Shown piece after piece: positions 7,088-15,604 of a stretch of 21,630 bases of DNA (position 1 is its first letter; each line of letters begins with the position of its first letter). The notes under the pieces are model-generated. The model was not told the origin of the DNA. It was given only the letters and a program-made list of their open reading frames with translations, and ran no database searches. Source of the stretch: Alphaproteobacteria bacterium (lineage in GTDB: Bacteria; Pseudomonadota; Alphaproteobacteria; Rickettsiales; VGDC01); assembly GCA_016869895.1 (NCBI GenBank), contig VGDC01000002.1:1-21630 (forward strand), in the 5' to 3' direction. The position numbers were made by a program, and so were the translations under genes.

Positions 7088-7159
7088 GCTGGGAGACTAG
7101 GATTCGAACCTAGATTGACGGAGTCAGAGTCCGCTGTCCTACCATTAGACGATCTCCCA
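7086..7159 (-). tRNA. glnT: tRNA-Gln (anticodon CUG)
   Basis: 74 nt on the minus strand with CCA encoded. The acceptor TGGGAGA pairs with TCTCCCA (7 bp), followed by discriminator G and CCA. The anticodon stem GCGGA/TCCGT encloses loop CTCTGAC, so the anticodon is CTG, reading CAG (Gln). The T arm CTAGG-TTCGAAT-CCTAG is perfect. The D arm contains GTCTAATGGTAGGAC, as in other bacterial tRNA-Gln. The gene symbol is a generic label. The duplicated 3' end is described separately. Confidence 0.95.
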
Positions 7160-7178
7160 ACGGGCGGTAAGGTGGTGG

Positions 7179-7207
7179 AACTTAGCCAAGATTCCCCATG
7201 AAGTCAA
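7179..7207 (-). promoter_or_regulatory. candidate promoter of tRNA-Gln
   Basis: On the minus strand TTGACT (plus-strand 7202-7207) is followed after 17 nt by TAAGTT (7179-7184). The -35 matches five of six consensus bases, the -10 three. Transcription would begin about 13 nt before the mature tRNA 5' end at 7159. Confidence 0.45.
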
Positions 7208-7357
7208 CACCGCATATCATTTCGCCGGATTTGCCTGAATTATGAGATGATTTCCCTGCGCAGACAGGCTATAGTGGACTTGTTTTGTCACTGTAACCCC
7301 GTGCGTGCCGCGCCAATGTCGCCAAGACCGCGCGCCGCCATCTGAAGAAGTACCGAC

Positions 7358-8455
7358 GTGGATAGTTTGCTCTCGGACGAGGCCGACACCACTGCGAATC
7401 CGAAATCATCGCACTCCGCCCGTGAAAACGCATTGAATGCGACCGTGGAAGGCGATGTGTACGCCGCATTGGATCTCGGCACGAATAATTGCCGCCTGCT
7501 CATCGCCACTTCGCATTATGCGGATGGCGACATCTGGCCTACTCTGCGTGTGCTGGACAGCTACTCCCGCATCGTGCGACTGGGCGAAGGCCTTGGCGCG
7601 GGCGGCGCGCTTTCCGAAGAAGCCATAGACCGCACCCTTAAAGCCCTGAAAGCCTGCCGCAGCAAGCTTTCCCGTTTCCCCAACGCTAAGATGCGCTTCG
7701 TGACCACCGAGGCTTGCCGGCGCGCCAGCAACGCCGAGCGGTTCTTGCGCCTTGCCCGCGACGAGGCGGATATGCCCATCGAAGTCATCAGCAACGAAGA
7801 AGAGGCTCTGCTGGCTTTCTATGGCTGCTCGTCGCTTCTGAAACCCACCGCCACCCACGCGCTGACCTTCGACATCGGCGGTGGCAGCACGGAATTCATG
7901 TGGGCGCGACGGGAATCCGGCGATGTTCTGCCCGAAGTAGCCGGCTGGAGCACCATCCCCTTCGGGGTCATGAACCTTTCCGAACAATTCGGCGGCACGG
8001 CATACACCGAAATGTATTTCGACGAAATCGTGGAACGCGTGGCCTCCATGCTTCGGGATTTCAACGCCGCGCACGGCATCAGCCACATTCTGGACACCCA
8101 GAAGGACAAGCTGCAACTCCTTTCCACCTCTGGCACGGTGACCACGCTGGCCGCCATCCACCTCGACCTCAGCCGTTATGACCGCTCCCGCGTGGACGGC
8201 ATCGACCTCAGCATGAAGAATCTGCGCGGCGCGGTGGATAAGCTGCTCGCCATGTCGCCCAGCGAACGCTATCACCACCCCTGCATCGGCAGCCAGCGTG
8301 CGGATTACATCATCTCCGGTTGCGCTATCATGGAGGCCATCCACCGCGTTTGGCCGTTCGAAGCCATCACCATCGCCGATCGTGGCGTGCGCGAAGGCAT
8401 CATCATGGCGCAGCTACTCGGACAGAAAAAACAAGGCAATACCCATGGCGAATAA
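7358..8455 (+). CDS. ppx: Ppx/GppA family phosphatase (exopolyphosphatase / pppGpp phosphohydrolase)
   Basis: 365 residues from a GTG at 7358; the first ~33 residues are not conserved, so the start could be later. It is an actin-like ASKHA fold enzyme that removes terminal phosphate from polyphosphate or pppGpp. Motifs: DLGTNNCRLL 39-48 (phosphate 1 loop), VTTEACRRASN 115-125, ISNEEEA 144-150 with the catalytic glutamate region, DIGGGSTE 172-179 (phosphate 2) and STSGTVTTLA 256-265. It has only the N-terminal catalytic unit and lacks the HD-like C-terminal half of E. coli Ppx, as is usual in alphaproteobacteria. It overlaps rlmE by 11 nt. A TATAGT at 7270-7275 may be its -10 box, but no good -35 is seen. 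Whether polyphosphate or pppGpp is preferred cannot be read from sequence. Confidence 0.9.
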   Translation: MDSLLSDEADTTANPKSSHSARENALNATVEGDVYAALDLGTNNCRLLIATSHYADGDIWPTLRVLDSYSRIVRLGEGLGAGGALSEEAIDRTLKALKACRSKLSRFPNAKMRFVTTEACRRASNAERFLRLARDEADMPIEVISNEEEALLAFYGCSSLLKPTATHALTFDIGGGSTEFMWARRESGDVLPEVAGWSTIPFGVMNLSEQFGGTAYTEMYFDEIVERVASMLRDFNAAHGISHILDTQKDKLQLLSTSGTVTTLAAIHLDLSRYDRSRVDGIDLSMKNLRGAVDKLLAMSPSERYHHPCIGSQRADYIISGCAIMEAIHRVWPFEAITIADRGVREGIIMAQLLGQKKQGNTHGE

Positions 8456-9149
8456 ATTCATCGACGGCGGCTCGCGCAACGTCCACACCCGCGTGAAGAC
8501 CGCGAAAGACCGCAGCAAATCCTCCGCGAAATGGCTGGAACGCCAGTTGAACGACCCCTACGTGAAGCAGGCGAAACGGGATGGTTATCGCTCCCGCGCG
8601 GCCTATAAACTGGCGGAGCTGGACGATAAACTCGCCATCCTGAAACCCGGCGTGAATGTGGTCGATCTGGGCGCGGCACCGGGCGGCTGGTTGCAGGTCG
8701 CCGTGGAGCGAACGAAGGCAGCAGAAGGCAGCAAAAGCATCATCGTGGGTATCGACCTGTTGGCTATCACCCCCGACATCCCGCATACCCGCTTCATTCA
8801 GGGCGATTTCACTGCCGATGATGCCCCTGATAAACTCCGCGAGTTGATGGAGAACAAGCCGGTGGATATCGTGATGAGCGATATGGCGCCCAATACCTCC
8901 GGACATACACCCACCGACCATTTGCGCATCATGGCGCTGTGCGAAATGGGCTTCGATTTCGCATTGGAAGTGCTGAAACCGAATGGCGTTTTCCTCGCAA
9001 AGACCTTCCAAGGCGGCACTGAGAATATTTTGCTCAACCGCATGAAAAAGCATTTCAAAACGGTGAAACACATCAAACCGAAGGCCAGCCGTGCCGATTC
9101 GGCGGAGATGTATGTAGTCGCCACGGGTTTCAAAGGCAATGCTGAATAA
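8445..9149 (+). CDS. rlmE: 23S rRNA (uridine-2552-2'-O) methyltransferase RlmE
   Basis: 234 residues. RlmE (RrmJ/FtsJ) uses SAM to methylate the ribose of U2552 in the 23S A loop, late in 50S assembly. The SAM-binding motif DLGAAPGGW is at 74-82. The catalytic residues line up as K55 (RAAYKLAELD), D146 (MSDMAPN), K186 (LAKTFQGG) and E221 (SAEMYVVA), equivalent to the K-D-K-E set of E. coli RlmE. The first ~35 residues are basic (K/R rich), fitting rRNA binding. ATG 8445 overlaps the end of ppx by 11 nt, and its own last 11 nt overlap selO, so the three genes are probably translationally coupled. The open frame upstream of 8445 belongs to ppx and is ignored. Confidence 0.95.
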   Translation: MANKFIDGGSRNVHTRVKTAKDRSKSSAKWLERQLNDPYVKQAKRDGYRSRAAYKLAELDDKLAILKPGVNVVDLGAAPGGWLQVAVERTKAAEGSKSIIVGIDLLAITPDIPHTRFIQGDFTADDAPDKLRELMENKPVDIVMSDMAPNTSGHTPTDHLRIMALCEMGFDFALEVLKPNGVFLAKTFQGGTENILLNRMKKHFKTVKHIKPKASRADSAEMYVVATGFKGNAE

Positions 9150-10548
9150 CACCCAACGCCGTTTCGGCAACTTGCCGGAAACGTTTTACAGCGCGCTGTC
9201 CTCGCAACCTTTCGCGCATCCGCATCTGGTGGCGTTCAGCGAACCCGCTGCCGCACTTATCGGGCTGGATGCAAGCGCGCAGAACCATCCCGATTTCATT
9301 TCCACCTTCACGGGAGAAAAACCCGTTGAAGGCTTCCAGCCCTATGCCGCGGTCTATTCCGGCCATCAATTCGGCGGATATGTACCGCAATTAGGTGATG
9401 GACGCGCACTCACCATCGGCGAGGCGAACGGCTGGGAAATCCAGCTGAAAGGCTCCGGCCTCACCCCTTATTCCCGCTTCGGAGATGGCCGCGCCGTCCT
9501 GCGCTCCTGCATCCGTGAATACCTATGCAGCGAAGCGATGGCTGCGCTTGGCATTCCCACCACCCGTGCGCTATGCATCATCGGCAGCGACGAACCCGTA
9601 CGCCGCGAGCAGGTGGAGCGCGCAGCAATGATGACCCGCCTTTCCCCCAGCCATATCCGCTTCGGCAGCTTCGAATATTTCGCCCATACCAACCAGCACG
9701 AAGCCTTGCAGCAGCTCGTCGACTTTACCATCGAGCACCACTTCCCTGCCTTCAAAGGTGATGAGGCAGGATGGTACACCGAAGTGGTGGAGCGCACGGC
9801 ACGTCTCATCGCAGATTGGCAGCTCGTCGGTTTCACTCACGGCGTTCTGAACACCGACAATATGAGCATCCTCGGCATCACGTTGGATTACGGCCCCTTC
9901 GCCTTCATGGAAGCATTCGATGCCGGATTCACGCCGAATCATTCCGATGAAGGCGGTCGTTATGCCTTCGAGCAGCAGCCAGCCGTGGGCATGTGGAATC
10001 TGAACATGCTGGCGGTCGCGCTTTCTCCGCTACTTTCCAGCGATGCGCTGAAAGAGGGTCTGCGACGCTATGAACCCGCTTTCCTCGCACGGTTCGAGGC
10101 AGGCATGCGCGCCAAACTAGGCCTTGCAGAAAGCCTGCCGGAAGACCGCATGCTCATGCGCGATACCATCCAGCTACTCCACAAAACCAGAATGGATTAC
10201 ACGCGCTTCTTCCGCGCCCTACCCGACGATGCTTCAACGCTTTTCAAAGATGAACATCAGGCTGAATATGCCGAATGGGCGAAGAAATATGCCGCGCGGT
10301 TGACGCAGGAAAACAGGAATGCACAACAGCGCAAAGCGGCGATGCATACGGTGAATCCGAAATATATCCTGCGCACCCATCTGGCGGAAGCGGCCATCCG
10401 CAAAGCGGAAGATGAGCAGGATTTCTCAGAGATAGACAAGCTTCGCCGGATTCTGAAAAATCCCTTCGACGAACAGCCGGAATATGCGGATTACGCCTTG
10501 CCACCTGCCGATGACGCGCCGGAAATCTGCCTGAGTTGTAGCAGCTAA
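9139..10548 (+). CDS. selO: protein adenylyltransferase SelO (YdiU/UPF0061)
   Basis: 469 residues, close to E. coli SelO (478). SelO is a pseudokinase-fold enzyme that transfers AMP from ATP to Ser/Thr/Tyr of proteins and is linked to redox stress. Visible: QLGDGRA 84-90, QLKGSGLTPYSR 102-113 with the nucleotide-binding Lys, FGDGRAVLRSCIREYL 114-129, GFTHGVLNTDN 231-241 and DYGPF 250-254 with the metal-binding Asp. The protein ends C-S-S: C467 sits at the position of selenocysteine in vertebrate SelO. The cysteine that pairs with it in E. coli (just before NHSD) is proline here (TPNHSD, about 265-270), so that disulfide should be absent. The stop abuts the convergent argS stop with no gap. 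Confidence 0.95.
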   Translation: MLNNTQRRFGNLPETFYSALSSQPFAHPHLVAFSEPAAALIGLDASAQNHPDFISTFTGEKPVEGFQPYAAVYSGHQFGGYVPQLGDGRALTIGEANGWEIQLKGSGLTPYSRFGDGRAVLRSCIREYLCSEAMAALGIPTTRALCIIGSDEPVRREQVERAAMMTRLSPSHIRFGSFEYFAHTNQHEALQQLVDFTIEHHFPAFKGDEAGWYTEVVERTARLIADWQLVGFTHGVLNTDNMSILGITLDYGPFAFMEAFDAGFTPNHSDEGGRYAFEQQPAVGMWNLNMLAVALSPLLSSDALKEGLRRYEPAFLARFEAGMRAKLGLAESLPEDRMLMRDTIQLLHKTRMDYTRFFRALPDDASTLFKDEHQAEYAEWAKKYAARLTQENRNAQQRKAAMHTVNPKYILRTHLAEAAIRKAEDEQDFSEIDKLRRILKNPFDEQPEYADYALPPADDAPEICLSCSS

Positions 10549-12234
10549 TCACATCCGCTCAGGAACTCGGATGCCTAGCATATCCAAGCACGCCGAAATC
10601 TGCCCATGCACCAACTTTGCAAGACCAAGGCGCGAAGCGGCTGTTGTCGCGTCTTCTGCTTTGGCGATGGGGCATGCCGCATAGAACTTGCTGAACGCCT
10701 GCGCCAATTCATAGGCGAATTCGCAGAGGATGCTAGGCTCACGGGCATCAATGGCTTCCCGCATGGCGTTAGGGAAGCGGATGGCCATATGCGCCAAGGC
10801 GCGTTCCGCGCTTAAGGTCAGGCTGATGCGTCCAAGGGGAATATCGCTCTTTTCCATCAAGGAATGCACGCGCACGCAAGCATATTGCAGGTAAGGGCCT
10901 GTCTTGCCCTCGGTGGAGACGAATTTATCCACGTCGAAGACATAACCGGAGATGCTAGTGCTGGATAGGTCAGCGAATTTGAGCGCGGCGATGCCGATAG
11001 CCTCCGCCTCGTTCACTTCACCCGCCGCTTCCTTCTGTCCCGCCGCATCGACACAAAGCTGGATAAGGTCTTCCAGCTTCATCACACCGCCCGTGCGGGT
11101 TTTGAAGGGTTTGCCATCCTTGCCATTCACCGTGCCGTAGCCTTTATGTTCCAGCTTGGCTTTTCCGGCGTAACCCACTTTACGGGCGGCGCGGAACACC
11201 TGTTCGAAGTGGAGATGCTGACGCTGATCGACCACATAGAGGATGAGGTCGGGGTTGTATTCCTCCACGCGCTGTTTGATGGTCGCAAGGTCGGTGGTGC
11301 TGTAGAGCGCCGCGCCATCGGATTTGACGAGCAGCATCGGCGGAATCTCATTCTTGTCCGTCGGTTCGGCCACTTCGACGATCCACGCGCCTTCACTGGC
11401 GATGGCTTTGCCGTTGCCTTTCAACTCTTCGACCATGGGAGGGATGACGTTCTGCACGTCCGACTCGCCTAGCCACAGGTCGAAATCGATGTCCAGCCGC
11501 TCCAGATTGGCGATGACCTTCTTCACCGAGACATCCACGAAATGCCGCCATAAAGCACGGTATTCCTCATTGCCGTCCTGCAAGGCCTGCACGGCGGCGC
11601 GCGCTTCCTCCAGCTTCGCAGGGTCTTCCTTACATTCCGCTGCCGCCTTGGGATACATCACCTCCAGCTCTTCGAGCGTCACGGGTTCTGTGCGCCCAGT
11701 GCGCTTGATTTCCGCGATGAGCATACCCATCGGCAATCCCCAGTCTCCCAGATGGATGTCGCTGGTCACGCGATGCCCGGCACGCTTGAAGATGCGATAA
11801 AGGCTATTGCCGATGACGGAGGAGCGCAGATGACCGACATGCATGGGTTTTGCGACGTTCGGCCCGCAATAGTCCAAAATGATGTTCAGCGGCTCATCGG
11901 TGCGGAAACCGCCGAAATGCTCGTCCTGCGCCATCGCCTGCACATGGGCGGAGAAGAATTTATCGGAGATGTCGATGTTCAGGAAACCCGGAGCGACCGC
12001 CGCCACACGGGCAAAACGCGTATCAGGGAACAGGATTTTCGCTACCGCTTCGGCGATTTCCAACGGGTTCTTCTTGGCTTCCTTCGCCACCGCCATCGCG
12101 CCATTGCACTGGAATTGCGCCAAATCCCAGCGGGTGGAGATGACGACTTTCCCGCGTTCCGCAGGATAACCGAGTTGGGCGAAAGCCTCGCCGACGATGG
12201 TGGAGAGCTGTTCTAGAAGCGGGGTCACTGCCAT
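10549..12234 (-). CDS. argS: arginyl-tRNA synthetase
   Basis: 561 residues from ATG at 12232-12234; an open extension upstream lacks conserved sequence. This class I synthetase charges tRNA-Arg. The N-terminal Add1-like domain spans about 1-110. The HIGH motif appears as HVGH at 132-135 in the conserved context KPMHVGHLRSSVIG, followed by GDWG 163-166. The KMSK region takes the ArgS-specific lysine-poor form KTRTGGVMKLEDL at 378-390. The DALR-type helical anticodon-binding domain fills about 445-561. It is divergent from the helicase gene, with 142 nt between starts; I found no convincing promoter pair there for either side. Confidence 0.96.
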   Translation of the reverse strand: MAVTPLLEQLSTIVGEAFAQLGYPAERGKVVISTRWDLAQFQCNGAMAVAKEAKKNPLEIAEAVAKILFPDTRFARVAAVAPGFLNIDISDKFFSAHVQAMAQDEHFGGFRTDEPLNIILDYCGPNVAKPMHVGHLRSSVIGNSLYRIFKRAGHRVTSDIHLGDWGLPMGMLIAEIKRTGRTEPVTLEELEVMYPKAAAECKEDPAKLEEARAAVQALQDGNEEYRALWRHFVDVSVKKVIANLERLDIDFDLWLGESDVQNVIPPMVEELKGNGKAIASEGAWIVEVAEPTDKNEIPPMLLVKSDGAALYSTTDLATIKQRVEEYNPDLILYVVDQRQHLHFEQVFRAARKVGYAGKAKLEHKGYGTVNGKDGKPFKTRTGGVMKLEDLIQLCVDAAGQKEAAGEVNEAEAIGIAALKFADLSSTSISGYVFDVDKFVSTEGKTGPYLQYACVRVHSLMEKSDIPLGRISLTLSAERALAHMAIRFPNAMREAIDAREPSILCEFAYELAQAFSKFYAACPIAKAEDATTAASRLGLAKLVHGQISACLDMLGIRVPERM

Positions 12235-12376
12235 GTTTTTAGTCTTCTGCGGTAGGAGGGGTATCTGTCTCTCCGTCTTACTCCTATGCGCAGGAATATG
12301 CAATATCCCGCGAAAAACTATCTTTCCGTGTAAAATTGTGCTATGGCTTTCGCAGAAAATGTACAGGAGAAACTAT

Positions 12377-13630
12377 ATGAGCGGTTTTGACCGCATGGGG
12401 CTTCACCCCAGCATCCTTTCGGCGTTGAAGAAAATGAATTTCACCACGCCCACCCCCATTCAGGAAAAAGCCATCCCGCCGTCCCTCATGGGACAGGACA
12501 TCCTCGGTTCCGCACAGACCGGAACAGGTAAGACCGGCGCTTTCGGCATCCCCATGGTGCAATACCTACTGCTTAATCCCAGCCGCAACGCGATGGTGTT
12601 GACCCCCACCCGCGAGCTTGCCCAGCAGATCGCCGAGTTCATCCGCAATCTGACTCAGGACAACAAAGGCATCGGCACGTCGCTACTCATCGGCGGAACG
12701 GACATGAAAGCGCAGGTTTCGGAACTCCGTAACCGCCCGCGCATCATCGTTGGCACACCTGGTCGCATCATCGACCATCTGGAACAGGGCAACCTCTTCC
12801 TCGGCGCGACAGAATTCCTCGTGCTGGACGAAACTGACCGCATGCTCGACATGGGTTTTGAAATCCAGCTGAACAAAATCCGTAAATTCCTGAAACCCGG
12901 CCGCCAGACGTTGCTCTTCTCCGCAACGCTGCCACCGAACATCAAGGAAATGGCCGCGAATTACCTCAAGAATCCCATCCGCATCGCCATCGGCGGCAAT
13001 GCCCAGCCTGTCTCCAAAATCAAACAGGAAGTCATCCGTTGTGAAGGCCGTGAAAAGCTGAACATCGTCAAAGCCGAGCTGAAAAAGCGTGAAGGCACGG
13101 TCATCATCTTCTGCCGCACCAAGCTCGGCACCGATGGCTTGGCACAGAAACTTAAAGCCGCTGGCTTTGAAGCCCGCGCCATCCATGGCGATTTGTCGCA
13201 AGGCCAGCGCGAAGTCGTGTTGCAGGACTTCCGCGAAAGCAAATTCCGCGTTCTGGTGGCGACCGACGTCGCTTCCCGCGGCTTGGACATCCACCACATC
13301 GCCCATGTCATCAACTATGAATTGCCCCAAGCACCGGAGGATTATATCCACCGCGTGGGGCGCACGGGTCGTGCTGGTGCGGAAGGCGAGGCACTTTGCT
13401 TGCTGACCCCAGAAGATTCCGAACAGTGGCGCATCATCAACCGCATGATCGACCAAGGCGCAGGCCGCGAAGGTACCAGCGGTGATGAAGGCGTTCCACC
13501 TGCGAAAAAGCATGTGAACCCGAATCCCCCGAAGCCGAAAGCGGAAGGCGATAAGGGCGATGGTGAAGCCAAACGCCGTCGTCGCCCTCGTGGTGGTCGC
13601 GGCAGAAAACCCGCAGCAGCCGCTTCCTGA
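12377..13630 (+). CDS. DEAD-box RNA helicase, RhlE-like, with DETD motif II
   Basis: 417 residues from ATG 12377, with AGGAG at 12365-12369 seven nt upstream; the open frame further upstream is not conserved. An ATP-dependent RNA helicase, probably in rRNA maturation or mRNA decay. Motifs: Q motif with F4 and TPIQ 26-29; I AQTGTGKT 46-53; Ia PTREL 77-81; GG 106-107; Ib TPGR 127-130; II DETD 151-154; III SAT 182-184; IV VIIFCRT 242-248; V ATDVASRGLD 295-304; VI HRVGRTGR 325-332. Motif II is D-E-T-D instead of D-E-A-D (codon ACT), a single-base change from GCT. The C-terminal ~50 residues are Lys/Arg/Pro rich, ending in an RGG-like segment and A-A-A-A-S, typical of RNA-binding tails. pdxH follows 10 nt downstream. 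Confidence 0.92.
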   Translation: MSGFDRMGLHPSILSALKKMNFTTPTPIQEKAIPPSLMGQDILGSAQTGTGKTGAFGIPMVQYLLLNPSRNAMVLTPTRELAQQIAEFIRNLTQDNKGIGTSLLIGGTDMKAQVSELRNRPRIIVGTPGRIIDHLEQGNLFLGATEFLVLDETDRMLDMGFEIQLNKIRKFLKPGRQTLLFSATLPPNIKEMAANYLKNPIRIAIGGNAQPVSKIKQEVIRCEGREKLNIVKAELKKREGTVIIFCRTKLGTDGLAQKLKAAGFEARAIHGDLSQGQREVVLQDFRESKFRVLVATDVASRGLDIHHIAHVINYELPQAPEDYIHRVGRTGRAGAEGEALCLLTPEDSEQWRIINRMIDQGAGREGTSGDEGVPPAKKHVNPNPPKPKAEGDKGDGEAKRRRRPRGGRGRKPAAAAS

Positions 13631-13640
13631 GGAGGCCAAC

Positions 13641-14231
13641 ATGACGCTCCCCGTTCCGTTCCAGCGTTTCCAGCAATGGTTCGATGAAGCGCGCCACGTC
13701 GAAAGCCGTCAGCGCGAATTCAATGCCATGTGCCTGTCCACTGTCGGCGCGGATGGCATGCCCTCTTCCCGCATCGTGCTGCTGAAAGGCGTGGATGCGG
13801 ATGGATTCGTGTTCTTCACGAACAAGACCAGCCGGAAATCCGACGAGCTGCGTCAGAACGATGCCGCTGCGCTATGTTTCTACTGGCCTGAAGTTGGGAA
13901 ACAAGTGCGCGTGGAAGGCTATGTGGAAGACACGACGGATGCCGAATCCGATGCCTATTTCGCTTCCCGCCAGCGGGAAAGCCAAATCGGCGCATGGGCA
14001 TCCCACCAGTCGCAACCGCTTGATAGCCGCGCCGCGCTGCTGAAAAGGCATGAGGAATTCACCGAGCGATTCAAAGGGCAAGACGTGCCCCGCCCACCGC
14101 ACTGGGGAGGATGGCGCATCCGCCCCGTGCGCATCGAATTCTGGGAGAACGGCAGCCACCGCCTGCATAACCGCGAGCTGTTCAGCCGCACCGCCAACGG
14201 CACGTGGCAAAGCACCCTGTTGAATCCATAA
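13641..14231 (+). CDS. pdxH: pyridoxamine 5'-phosphate oxidase
   Basis: 196 residues. A perfect AGGAGG (13630-13635) overlapping the helicase stop sets the start at ATG 13641. The FMN enzyme oxidises pyridoxine or pyridoxamine 5'-phosphate to pyridoxal 5'-phosphate. Motifs: SSRIVLLKG 42-50 and FFTNKTSRKS 58-67 (FMN phosphate binding), QVRVEG 88-93, SQIGAWAS 114-121, WGGWRIRP 155-162, EFW 166-168, and RLHNR 174-178 carrying the conserved Arg and His near the substrate. It is about 20 residues shorter than E. coli PdxH at the N-terminus, as is common in this group. Probably co-transcribed with the helicase. No terminator follows before the LRR array. Confidence 0.95.
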   Translation: MTLPVPFQRFQQWFDEARHVESRQREFNAMCLSTVGADGMPSSRIVLLKGVDADGFVFFTNKTSRKSDELRQNDAAALCFYWPEVGKQVRVEGYVEDTTDAESDAYFASRQRESQIGAWASHQSQPLDSRAALLKRHEEFTERFKGQDVPRPPHWGGWRIRPVRIEFWENGSHRLHNRELFSRTANGTWQSTLLNP

Positions 14232-14299
14232 TTATCCGACGAATGTCATAGGCTTGTCATAATACCCTGCTATAAGATTCGCAGGGAGAAATTTCGCCG

Positions 14300-15598
14300 A
14301 TGGGAAACCATTATCCATTGCTTGACCAGCGTCTCGACGAAATCCGCAAAGCGGAGAGCGATGATTTGCAGCTGAATTTCGACCGGATGAACGGCGAAGA
14401 CATCGAACGCGTCGCCCAAGCTATCTTCACCGCCCCGTTCCTGCGCAAAGTGCATTTCATGGGGCCGGTCAACTCCGCCGCCACCCATCTCCTCTCCGAA
14501 GCGCTTGCCAGCCGCAGCGACATCGTGGATTTCGGCTGGACGAGCAACAAGGGGCAGGACGAGAACATCGCCAAAGCCATCAATTCGCTGGAAAACTCGA
14601 AGGGTTTGAACACCCTTTATGTGACATGGAGCGATGCGGGCGAGAAAACAATGGATGCAGTCATCAAGCGCATCGAAGCGAATCCTGATTTCGAGCATCT
14701 TTTTGCTTCCGGCGGCACATGGTCGCAGGAGACGCATGACCGCCTCGCCGAAGCGGTGAAGGACAAGAAATCCCTCATCACTCTGAATACCTCCACCCGC
14801 AAGCTCGACCTTGACGATACGAAACTGGCGGAGGCGTTGGCGAACAATCCCCATCCGAATCTCCTCGCACCCATCGGCTGTCATGAGCTGGATGTGATAC
14901 ACCTGAAGAACGACAATAATGCCGCCTGCGAGCGCGTCAAAACCGCATTCAAACGGATTCCGGAAGAAATCGACCAAAACACTTTCAATGCCACGCTCAC
15001 TCCGCAGCTTCTTGCGGATTCGGCGGAGCGTCTGCCTGCGTTGAAAAGCTGCGATGCCATGGGTGCTACCCATCTAGCGCATTACACCGCGCTTGCCGAG
15101 ACTCTCCCGCAGAGTGAAAATCCGCTGGATATAAGCACTCTTTTCGCAAAGAACGAGACAGGCTTCGCACCCATCGAGAATCCGCTGACGTGGCGGGAAG
15201 TTCCTGATTTGCTGGCACAGCTGGAATCTTCAGGAAAGCTGGATAATGAAAGTCTTTCATTGCGCACGGAAAAAGGAAGCTCTCTATCCGACATGGCACT
15301 GCTGCACGCTCCCGCGGGCGAGGTTCTGCCTGTACTCAACCGCTTCGGCATCAAACTGAAAAAAGATGCACTGTTGACCGAAGAAGGGCAGCCGACCGAG
15401 CTACTCGAACGTCTGCATTCACGCGGCGAGCTCAGCGCGATTTTCAGCCCGACCAACTGGACGGGCAGCACCCCCGGTGAATTGCGGGCGACTGTGGAAG
15501 CCCTGCCCAAGGAGATGGCCGATAAACTGCCGCCTTTGAATGGACTGCAACAGATTCTGCGCGCCGCACAGCCGAGCCGCAGCGGGATTGGTCGCTGA
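14300..15598 (+). CDS. LRR array protein A: RI-type LRR plus conserved C-terminal module, GIGR tail
   Basis: 432 residues from ATG 14300; AGGGAGA at 14283-14289 serves as ribosome site. I do not recognise a named family. Residues ~25-190 hold degenerate 28-residue-type LRR units (hydrophobic 'LxxLxL' strands alternating with helices), the least regular of the set. The region closes with NPHPNLL at 183-189, a motif shared by all but E (which has NPNL). A helical linker (~200-275) leads to the shared C-terminal module (~277-432): GFAPIENPLTW 288-298, EKGSSLSDMAL 324-334, LPVLNRFGIKL 343-353, NWTGSTPGEL 386-395, LPPLNGLQQILRAAQ 410-424, ending S-G-I-G-R. There is no signal peptide or membrane segment. 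It is first in the array, 68 nt after pdxH, and its stop lies 1 nt before gene B. A role in protein binding is inferred from the LRR only. Confidence 0.8.
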   Translation: MGNHYPLLDQRLDEIRKAESDDLQLNFDRMNGEDIERVAQAIFTAPFLRKVHFMGPVNSAATHLLSEALASRSDIVDFGWTSNKGQDENIAKAINSLENSKGLNTLYVTWSDAGEKTMDAVIKRIEANPDFEHLFASGGTWSQETHDRLAEAVKDKKSLITLNTSTRKLDLDDTKLAEALANNPHPNLLAPIGCHELDVIHLKNDNNAACERVKTAFKRIPEEIDQNTFNATLTPQLLADSAERLPALKSCDAMGATHLAHYTALAETLPQSENPLDISTLFAKNETGFAPIENPLTWREVPDLLAQLESSGKLDNESLSLRTEKGSSLSDMALLHAPAGEVLPVLNRFGIKLKKDALLTEEGQPTELLERLHSRGELSAIFSPTNWTGSTPGELRATVEALPKEMADKLPPLNGLQQILRAAQPSRSGIGR

Positions 15599-15604
15599 TA
15601 TGCC
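15551..15604 (+). repeat. 54-nt junction repeat, copy 1 (A/B boundary)
   Basis: This stretch covers the last 16 codons of gene A, its TGA, one T and the first bases of gene B. It matches 16926-16979 at 52 of 54 positions, including the untranslated T between stop and start. The match is much closer than in the surrounding genes, pointing to recent duplication or gene conversion at the boundary. Confidence 0.9.

Noticed and set aside
7406..9170. Long minus-strand open frames across ppx and rlmE
   Set aside because: Both plus-strand genes have complete catalytic motifs; the antisense frames do not.
12197..12376. N-terminal extension of the DEAD-box helicase
   Set aside because: It would cross the argS start region and is not conserved; AGGAG precedes ATG 12377.
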